Shown here: one piece after another, positions 1 to 6,800 of the stretch | Layout: each line of letters starts with the position of its first letter | How positions within the stretch are numbered: the first letter of the stretch is position 1 | Assembly (NCBI GenBank): GCA_021772705.1 | Contig: JAJFLN010000243.1 | Location: forward strand, 1 to 14,675 | Direction: 5' to 3' | Length of the DNA stretch: 14,675 nucleotides | From: Candidatus Cloacimonadota bacterium | GTDB lineage: Bacteria > Muiribacteriota > UBA6191 > JACPRK01 | Notes under the pieces: model-generated | What the model was told of the DNA's origin: nothing | Databases searched by the model: none | The model's input: the letters and a program-made list of their open reading frames with translations, nothing else | Made by a program: the position numbers and the translations under genes

Positions 1-551
1 GGCTCCGCTGCCTGACCGCTATGCTGGCGCCGATCCTCAGCTTCACAGCCGAGGAGGCCTTCGAGCACACGCCTGGATCGGGAGATCGGCCCGCCAGCGT
101 CTTCCTCTCCGAATGGCCCCAGCTTCCGGAGGAGTGGCGGAACCCGGAGCTCCTGAAGCGATGGGAACGGCGTCTGGCCGTGCGGAAGGGCGCCTCGAAG
201 GCCCTGGAGATCGCCCGGGCACAGAAGGTGATCGGCAGCGGCCTCCAGGCCCGTCTCAACGTGCGGGCCACCGATGATGACACCCGGGCCGACCTGCAGC
301 AGAACCGGAAGCTCTACGAGGAGATCTGTATCGTGAGCGCTCTGGAGCTGGTAGATCAGGAGGCAGAGGTCTGCCCCGATTCCCGGATTCCGGAACCGGT
401 CACCCTCGAGGCCCTACCTGGTATACAATTCGGAGTGCAGGAAGCACCGGGACAGAAGTGTCAGCGATGCTGGAAGCTACGGGCTGACGTGGGCAAGACG
501 GAGCAACATCCGGGCCTGTGTCACCGGTGTGTCGAGGTCGTCTCCTGCTGA
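1..551 (+). CDS. ileS: Isoleucyl-tRNA synthetase, C-terminal part (5' end outside window)
   Basis: This is the 3' part of the class I synthetase that charges tRNA-Ile with isoleucine in the cytoplasm. The frame is already open at position 3, so the ATG at 21 is internal and 182 residues are visible. The block LAPILSFTAEEAFEH is typical of the IleRS anticodon-binding helical domain, and ALEIARAQKVIGSGLQA matches the conserved stretch of that domain. Near the C-terminus, two CxxC pairs (Cys codons at 459, 468, 519 and 528, within KCQRCWKL and GLCHRCVEVV) form the zinc knuckle of bacterial IleRS, which is needed for aminoacylation. The HIGH and KMSKS catalytic motifs would lie upstream of the window. 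The gene ends 18 bp before cheW on the same strand, so the two may share a transcript. In many bacteria lspA follows ileS; that is not the case here. Identification is firm from the knuckle and anticodon-domain motifs. Confidence 0.95.
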   Translation, partial: LRCLTAMLAPILSFTAEEAFEHTPGSGDRPASVFLSEWPQLPEEWRNPELLKRWERRLAVRKGASKALEIARAQKVIGSGLQARLNVRATDDDTRADLQQNRKLYEEICIVSALELVDQEAEVCPDSRIPEPVTLEALPGIQFGVQEAPGQKCQRCWKLRADVGKTEQHPGLCHRCVEVVSC

Positions 552-560
552 GGAGGCAAC

Positions 561-565
561 GGAGG
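561..565 (+). promoter_or_regulatory. Ribosome binding site of cheW
   Basis: GGAGG lies 4 bases before the ATG at 570, and a second AGGAGG at 551-556 overlaps the last base of the ileS stop codon. The spacing to the nearer site is short but usable. Purine-rich sequence overlapping the ileS stop suits translational coupling between ileS and cheW. Confidence 0.55.
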
Positions 566-569
566 ACTG

Positions 570-1052
570 ATGGCGAAGACTGAGGCGGAGGCAAGCCCTA
601 CGGGAGCCACGAGCAAGTTCGTGGGCTTTACCCTCGGCAAGGAGGAGTACGCAGTAGACATCCTGAAGGTGAAGGAGATCAAACTCATGATCGCCATCAC
701 CCGGGTTCCCAAGGCTCCGTCCTTCGTGGAAGGGGTCATCAATCTGCGAGGCGAGATCATTCCGATCATCGATTTGCGGAAGAAGCTGTCTCTACCCGTG
801 AGCCCCCAGACCGAGGACTCACGGATCATCGTCGTCGAGCTCGAGGAGCGACTGGTCGGAATCATCGTCGATTCCGTCTCGGAGGTCCTGGAGCTTCCGG
901 ACGACAAGATCTCTCCACCGCCACCGATAATCGCTGGTATCGAGGCCGAGTATCTTCGCGGCGTCGGCCGGCTGGGGGAACGACTGCTGATTCTGCTCGA
1001 TCTCGATCGCATCCTGACGATGCAGGAGATCAGCGAACTCAAGAGAGTGTGA
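570..1052 (+). CDS. cheW: Chemotaxis adaptor protein CheW
   Basis: This 160-residue cytoplasmic adaptor is of the usual CheW length. CheW proteins join receptor tips to the P5 domain of CheA in the chemosensory array. A short polar N-terminus (residues 1-16) is followed by a single CheW/SH3-like domain. Recognisable blocks are KFVGFTLGKEEYAVDILKVK near the N-terminus, the signature VINLRGEIIPIIDLRKKL from residue 56, VGIIVDSVSEVLELPDD in the middle, and GVGRLGERLLILLDLDRIL near the end. There is no receiver domain, so it is a plain CheW and not a CheV. The ATG at 570 follows GGAGG and is the first start after the ileS stop. The gene lies 9 bp upstream of cheA, so it almost certainly shares an operon with it. 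Nothing appears broken. Family assignment is firm; which receptor class it serves cannot be told from this window. Confidence 0.95.
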   Translation: MAKTEAEASPTGATSKFVGFTLGKEEYAVDILKVKEIKLMIAITRVPKAPSFVEGVINLRGEIIPIIDLRKKLSLPVSPQTEDSRIIVVELEERLVGIIVDSVSEVLELPDDKISPPPPIIAGIEAEYLRGVGRLGERLLILLDLDRILTMQEISELKRV

Positions 1053-1061
1053 TCCCTCACA

Positions 1062-3776
1062 ATGGACGTAGACCTCTCCGAGTACATCGATGAGTACCTG
1101 ATCGAACTCGAAGAGCAACTCGAGCGGCTCGACGACTGTCTCCTCGATCTGGAGAAGGATCCGACCAGCGAGGAGCTCATCAAGGAGATCTTCCGGATCA
1201 CCCACACGATCAAGGGCTCCGCCTCGACAATGGGTTTCGAGCCGATCGCTATCGTGAGCCACGCGATGGAGGATCTCCTCGGCGAGGCCCGAGAGGAGGA
1301 GCTCACCATCACTCCTCCCATGATGGAGGCCATGAATGCCGCCTTCAAGGGCATCGTCCGGCTCAAGGACAATCTGGCGAATCAGGAAGAGGAGCCCGTC
1401 GACACCGAGTCTCTGACCACGGGTCTGGAGAAGTTCCTCCCCGACGCTCAAGCTCAGGCCGTGGCCAACCTGGCGTCCAGGGCTCCCCAGCCCACTCCCG
1501 TCCTGCCCCAAGCGCCGGCGGCGCCGCCGGCGGTCGACGATGGTGATCAGCTCTCCCCTGAACTCGAGGCACTGCTCGAACTCGGGGGCTCCGGCGGCAA
1601 GGTCAGCCGGTATCTGATCGAGTTGAACTTCGATCCTGACATGGAGATGAAATCCGTTCGAGCTTTCCTGGTCATCAAGAAGTTGAAAGAACTCGGAGAG
1701 ATCCTGGAAGCCCGTCCCAGCGTCGCGGATCTGGAGAACAACGCAGACCCGTCCTTCTCACTCCTCCAGATCCTCTATCAATCCGGAGAGGACCCGGACA
1801 AGATCCAGCAGTCGGCTCAGTTCGGTAACGCCAGAAGCGTGGAGATGATCGAGGTCGGCCCGACAGCAACTCTCCTGGAACTCACGGGTTTGACCTCCGA
1901 GGCTCCCGCCCCCGCTTCCCCGACTCCCCCCCCGCCCGCTCCCGCACCGTCGCCTCCCGTGGTGGCTGAGCCTCCTCCGGTTCCGCCTCCGGTTCCGCCT
2001 CCTGCTCCCGCAGTCTCCGCTCCCCCGGCTCCCCTCGATCCGGCAGGGGACCCGCCGCCTGAGCCTGCTGCTAACGGCGAAGTCTCGGAGGACGACTGGA
2101 ACGAGGCCGCGGCAGAGGCTGGATTCCCGGGCCGCGTCGCCCCGCCAGCGAAACAGTTGATGGAGATGATGGGGGAGAACCATCGCTCCGAAGTCGTCGA
2201 TGCCCTCAACCAGAACGACAACGTCTTCGAGATCGATATCCTCTTTCAGGATGGCTCGCCACGTTCCATGACCCGGGCCATGCAGATCCAGCAGCGCGTC
2301 GACGACGTGGCTCGGATCATCCTGGCGGATCCAAATCAGTCCAGCCTTCACAACACCTTCAGGGGCCGGCTGCAGCTCCTGGTCGCCACGGACCTGGAGA
2401 GCGAGCAACTGAAGGACCTAATGGTCGCGGAAGAGGTCGGCAGGTCCACATTCACATCGATCGGAATGGAGCGGTTCGAGTCTGTCGAGGGCGCCGATGA
2501 CTCCGAGGGCGAGGAAGAGAAGCCGTCAATCCGCAAGGAAGAACGCCGAGCCAGGCAGAGTCAGGCCGAGACGGCAAAGATCACCGCCACCCAGACCGTG
2601 CGGGTCCCCGTCGAAAGGCTCAACAAGCTGATGAATCTGGTAGGTGAGCTCGTCATCAACAAGACCCAGTTCGTGAACCTCTTCGCCAGGTACATGGAGT
2701 CCGGTGACGCCGAGAGACTCCGGTCAGGTATCCAGGAGCTGAACCAGAACCTCTCGACCATCACCAACGAACTGCAGACGGGCATCATGAAGGTCCGGAT
2801 GGTGCCCATTGGTCAGGTCTTCAGCCGCTTCACACGGCTAGTCCGGGACCTGTCCAAGAGCCTAGGCAAACGGGTGACGTTGCTCATCGAGGGCTCCGAG
2901 ACCGAGATCGACAAGAACGTGATCGACGAGATAGGAGATCCTCTGATGCACCTGGTCCGGAACGCCCTGGATCACGGCATCGAAGATCCGGAAGTCAGGA
3001 AGATGAAGGGCAAGCCCGAGGAGGGCTTCCTCATGCTCCGGGCCCGTCACGTGGGAGAGAACATCCTGGTCGAAACCGTCGACGACGGCGCCGGCCTGGA
3101 CCTGGAGAAGCTGAAGAAGCGGGCCCTGGAAAGAGGGCTGGTGGACGAGGTCAAGCTGAGGCAGATGTCGACCAGCGAGATCTACAACTTCATCTTCGCT
3201 CCCGGATTCTCCACGGCCTCGGAGGTCTCCAGTGTCTCCGGCAGAGGCGTCGGAATGGACGTGGTCAAGGAAGCCATCCAGAAGCTCCGGGGTGAGATCA
3301 CCATCAAGAGCGAGAAGGACAACGGGACCACCATCCAGATCAAGCTGCCCCTCACCCTGGCGATCATCCAGGGCCTGCTGGTCCGGGTGGCTGGAGAGAC
3401 CTTTGCCATTCCGCTCTCCTCCGTGAGAGAGACCATCCAGCTCGACAGGGGCAATATCCACGTCATCAACAACCACCGGGTGATCAACTTCCGGGAGACC
3501 GTGATACCCCTGATCTTCCTGAACGATTTCTTCGAGCTCGCCGACGCACGATCGAACAAAAACTTCATCGTCTTCGCTGAAGATGACGATAACCGGATAG
3601 GACTCGTCGTCGATTCTCTGATTGGACGCAGAGAGATTGTGAGCAAGGCCCTCGATAAGAGGTTCGTGGCTGTAAAGGGCGTCCAGGGTGCCACGGTACT
3701 GGGAGATGGCACGGTGAGTCTCATCCTGGATGTGCCGGCCTTGGTGGATGACGCCAAGACCCGCTTCTATCAGTGA
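1062..3776 (+). CDS. cheA: Chemotaxis histidine kinase CheA with two P2-like modules
   Basis: This 904-residue cytoplasmic kinase phosphorylates itself on a histidine and passes the phosphate to response regulators. P1/Hpt is at residues 1-110, with the phospho-acceptor His48 in HTIKGSASTMGF. A Pro/Ala linker follows (about 138-170), then a P2-like module at about 180-270 (YLIELNFDPD, VRAFLVIKKLKELGEI). A very proline-rich linker (about 280-335, PPPVPPPVPPP) leads to a second P2-like module at about 375-475 (VFEIDILFQDG, LQLLVATDLESEQLKDL) and a charged linker. P3 dimerisation starts near 513 (VPVERLNKLMNLVGEL). The P4 ATPase domain has RNALDHG at 633-639, DDGAG at 674-678 and SGRGVGMD at 726-733. 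P5 (CheW-like) runs from about 760 to 904. All catalytic motifs are intact and no receiver domain is fused. CheA of E. coli is 654 residues; the extra length here is the second module and the linkers. The start has only a weak ribosome site, so translation may be coupled to cheW, which ends 9 bp upstream. Confidence 0.96.
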   Translation: MDVDLSEYIDEYLIELEEQLERLDDCLLDLEKDPTSEELIKEIFRITHTIKGSASTMGFEPIAIVSHAMEDLLGEAREEELTITPPMMEAMNAAFKGIVRLKDNLANQEEEPVDTESLTTGLEKFLPDAQAQAVANLASRAPQPTPVLPQAPAAPPAVDDGDQLSPELEALLELGGSGGKVSRYLIELNFDPDMEMKSVRAFLVIKKLKELGEILEARPSVADLENNADPSFSLLQILYQSGEDPDKIQQSAQFGNARSVEMIEVGPTATLLELTGLTSEAPAPASPTPPPPAPAPSPPVVAEPPPVPPPVPPPAPAVSAPPAPLDPAGDPPPEPAANGEVSEDDWNEAAAEAGFPGRVAPPAKQLMEMMGENHRSEVVDALNQNDNVFEIDILFQDGSPRSMTRAMQIQQRVDDVARIILADPNQSSLHNTFRGRLQLLVATDLESEQLKDLMVAEEVGRSTFTSIGMERFESVEGADDSEGEEEKPSIRKEERRARQSQAETAKITATQTVRVPVERLNKLMNLVGELVINKTQFVNLFARYMESGDAERLRSGIQELNQNLSTITNELQTGIMKVRMVPIGQVFSRFTRLVRDLSKSLGKRVTLLIEGSETEIDKNVIDEIGDPLMHLVRNALDHGIEDPEVRKMKGKPEEGFLMLRARHVGENILVETVDDGAGLDLEKLKKRALERGLVDEVKLRQMSTSEIYNFIFAPGFSTASEVSSVSGRGVGMDVVKEAIQKLRGEITIKSEKDNGTTIQIKLPLTLAIIQGLLVRVAGETFAIPLSSVRETIQLDRGNIHVINNHRVINFRETVIPLIFLNDFFELADARSNKNFIVFAEDDDNRIGLVVDSLIGRREIVSKALDKRFVAVKGVQGATVLGDGTVSLILDVPALVDDAKTRFYQ
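1926..2000 (+). repeat. Low-complexity proline-codon tract in cheA
   Basis: This part of cheA encodes the proline-rich interdomain linker. It contains a run of eight C bases at 1926-1933 and a perfect 12-bp tandem repeat, CCGGTTCCGCCT at 1977-1988 and again at 1989-2000. The repeat unit is a multiple of three, so a change in copy number would alter linker length without breaking the frame. Slippage in the C run would break it. Confidence 0.75.
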
Positions 3777-3780
3777 CACA

Positions 3781-3811
3781 GGCTGCAGGCCTCCGGCTGA
3801 TGACTGCAGCC
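3781..3811 (+). promoter_or_regulatory. Perfect 8-bp inverted repeat between cheA and the giant TPR gene
   Basis: GGCTGCAG at 3781-3788 is the exact reverse complement of CTGCAGCC at 3804-3811, with a 15-base loop. The second arm directly abuts the likely ribosome site GAGAGG (3812-3817) of the gene at 3822. No T run follows, so it is a poor rho-independent terminator. It might slow translation, mark an mRNA processing point or be chance; a role is inferred only from its position. Confidence 0.4.
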
Positions 3812-3817
3812 GAGAGG
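3812..3817 (+). promoter_or_regulatory. Ribosome binding site of the giant TPR gene
   Basis: GAGAGG ends 4 bases before the ATG at 3822. An in-frame TGA at 3801-3803 excludes any longer start, and the only other nearby ATG (3800) is out of frame, so the start at 3822 is well fixed. Confidence 0.5.
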
Positions 3818-3821
3818 TCCC

Positions 3822-6800
3822 ATGGCTGCGACTCACCGATCCGAATCCAACGAAGTGACCGAAGTCCCCACAGTCGAGGATGCCCTCGAACTGGAGGCGA
3901 CCGGTAACCGTTCCCGGTCCCTGGAGCTTCTCGGCTCCCTGGCAGACGGAGAACCGACCAACGCCAACGTGGCGTTCCACTACGGTCGTCTTCTGTTCAA
4001 GGACGCCAGGCCCGAGGACGCACGGGAGCACCTTCTGGCCGCCTCGCGGCTCAGGCCCGGTCACCCGGCAACCTGGCGGGAGTTGGCTGCCGTCCAGATG
4101 CGCCTCGGAGACCAGGCCGGTGCCGACACGGCTCTGCAGCGGCTCCACGATATGCGCCCTTCCGATGGATGGGCTCTCAGGAACCTGGGTGCCGTTCGGC
4201 TGAAGCTGGGTCGCCACGCCCTGGCCATCGAAGCTCTCGATTCCTACCTCCTGGAGAACCTGGAAGACCGCGCGGCCCACATCGATCTCTGCTGGGCCCA
4301 TCACGGTCTCGGCCGCAGCGATCGGGCTAAGGTTGAGCTGGCCGTACTGCAGCGTGACGCCGAGCTGGAGCCCGACGGCCTGGCCCTCCTCGGCGAGATT
4401 CAGCTGGCGGACGGAGCCCGGGAGATCGCCATAGAGAACCTCCAGGCCGCTGTCTCAGGCGGTGTGGCTCGACCGAACACCAAACTCATCCTGGCCAATG
4501 CTCTGCTCGCGGAGCTGGATCCCGAGGCGGCTTTGGCCGCCCTCGAGGGACTGCCCGGAACGGGACCTGAGGCGCTTCTGGGAGCCCGGGCCCTGTTCCG
4601 TCTCGGAGATATCGAACGGGCTCTGACCCGCGTCGCCGTCGTTCTCGACGTTGATGGCTCCGACCGGGAGGCCCTGGCCTTGAAGGCCGATCTCCTCGAG
4701 GCGGACGGGGACAAGGAAGGTGCTCTCGCCTGCTGTCTTAAACTCCAGAAGCTGGGAGCTGAGATCCCCCGCCTGCCCGTCAGGATAGCCAGGCTCAGGA
4801 TTGACGTCGGGGAGACCACCGCCGCCCTGGAGACCTTGAACAGGTACCTGACCCGGCACTCCAGCGACGTCAATGCCCTGGTCATGGCCGGCGATCTGGA
4901 ACTGCGGAACGACAGCGACAAGTCCGCGTTCCGGCGATTCTCGGCTGCCATTCAACACGACCCGGATTGCGGCCGTGCCCAGCTTCAGCTGTCCCGGATC
5001 TGGCTCAGCCACGACAGGCCTCGAAGGGCGCTGCTGGCCGGACGTCGTGCCGCCGAGCTCGATCCCGCCAATCCCGAATCGGCCATGGCTGTCGCCGAGG
5101 CACACGTGGCCCTTGACCAGGGCCAGGACGCCATCCCCTACTATCAGCTCGCCCTGGAACTCGGCGAAGAGAGCAAGCTGCCTCATCGCCGTCTGGCTGT
5201 CTTGTTCGGTGCCCAGTCGCACCACGAGCAGGCCCTGCACCACGGCCTGATCGCCGCCGAAGGCCATGACCGGGACCCGAAGCTCTGTCTGGTTCTGGCC
5301 CAGGCGCTCATTGCGCGGGGCGAGGAGGAACGGGGCCGCTCCTGGATCGAGAACGGACTGCGTCACGTGTCGGGAGACCCGTCCCTGCTGGAGGCCCTTT
5401 CGGAGTGCGATCTCCGGGAAGATCGACTCGACGATGCCATCGAGCACTCCCGGGTGTCCATGCAGGCCAGCGGCGTCCGGCCCGGCGCTCGCCGCGTCCT
5501 GGGACTCGCTCTGACCCGGAGCGGCCAGACCCTGGCAGCCCTGCCGCTACTCGCCCAGTCGCTCTCACACAAGCCTGGCGACGACGAGGTTCGCCTCGAA
5601 CTCGCCCGGGCTCACGGACAGCACGGTTCCCACAACGAAGTACTGGCCCTCTATCCTGACGCCACGACGCTGCCCGCCAGCCAGGAGACCCTCGGCTTGA
5701 TGCTCGGAGAGTCCGCCCACATGGCGGGAGACCTCAAGCTCGCCCGGGCGATCCTGGACAACCTGTTCACTCAGGACTGCCAGTCCCGTCGTCTCCTGGA
5801 GACCTTCGCCCAGGTCCTCGTTGCCGGTGGAGAGAGCAGCCGGGCTCTGTCGATCGTCGAGTTCGCGTGCCGCGTGCACCCCGAGTGCTGGGAGTTCGTC
5901 GAGACCCTGGCCGAGCTTCACTCAGCTGCCGGACGCTACTTCGAAGCCCGGCAAGAGCTCGCCAGAGCCCGGCGGATGGTCCCATCGGAGAAGAGACTCT
6001 ACCTGGCCTCCGGCTGCCTGGAGATCGCCGACCGGCGGCCCGCCGACGCCGCACCCCACCTGGATACCTACATCCAGATGGCGCCCAAGGACCCGGCCGG
6101 TCACCATCACCGAGGTCAGGCCTACCTGCTCGCAGGTCACCGGTATCGCGCCGAGGAGTGCTTCCGCAGGGCCCTCCGGTTCGATCCGGAGCACACGGAC
6201 TCCTACGTCTCCCTGGGCCGCCTGCTCCTCAGGAGTGGCCGCACCAACGAGGCCCGGCGACTCCTGGAGGGCTACGTCACCCGGACTTCCCGGCGCCAGG
6301 AAGTCCTGGGAGAACTGGCATCGGTGTTTCTCACGGAGGACCGGCCCCTGGAAGCCGAGTCCTATCTGCGGGAGCTGGTGGAGACCGGGCCCGAGGGCAG
6401 CGGCGGCATTCGCCCCCTCGCCGAGCTGCTCCTGGGTCAGAAGCGTGACCGGGAAGCGCTGGCCGTGCTCGACAAGGCCGGGGATGATTCCAGCAAGATG
6501 CTCATCGATCTGGCCGACTGGCTCTGCTCTCACGGCGAGCACCGGCGGGCCCGTGTCCTCTACGAACGAACCCTTACCGGTGTCGCCGACTCCGAGCAGG
6601 CCATGATGGGGATCGCACGATGCCACGTCGCCTCCGGCGAGAGGTCAACGGCAAAGAAGTGGCTCGAGCAGGTCGTCTCCCGGTCGCCCCGTCACAAGGC
6701 AGCCTCACTCGAGCTGGCTCGCCTGCTGTCGGAAGAGGCTGCCCGCAACGACTCCTCCCAGGCGAAGAGCCAGATGGAATTTGCCCTCGAACTGCTGGAG

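Noticed and set aside
21..551. A separate small gene beginning at the ATG at 21
   Set aside because: The frame is open upstream to the window edge, and the residues before the ATG continue the IleRS helical domain, so the ATG is internal to ileS.
2862..4304. Long - strand open frame (480 codons) across the end of cheA and the start of the TPR gene
   Set aside because: It is antisense to two clear genes, has no recognisable domain, and its composition is what the reverse complement of GC-rich codons gives. It is a shadow frame.
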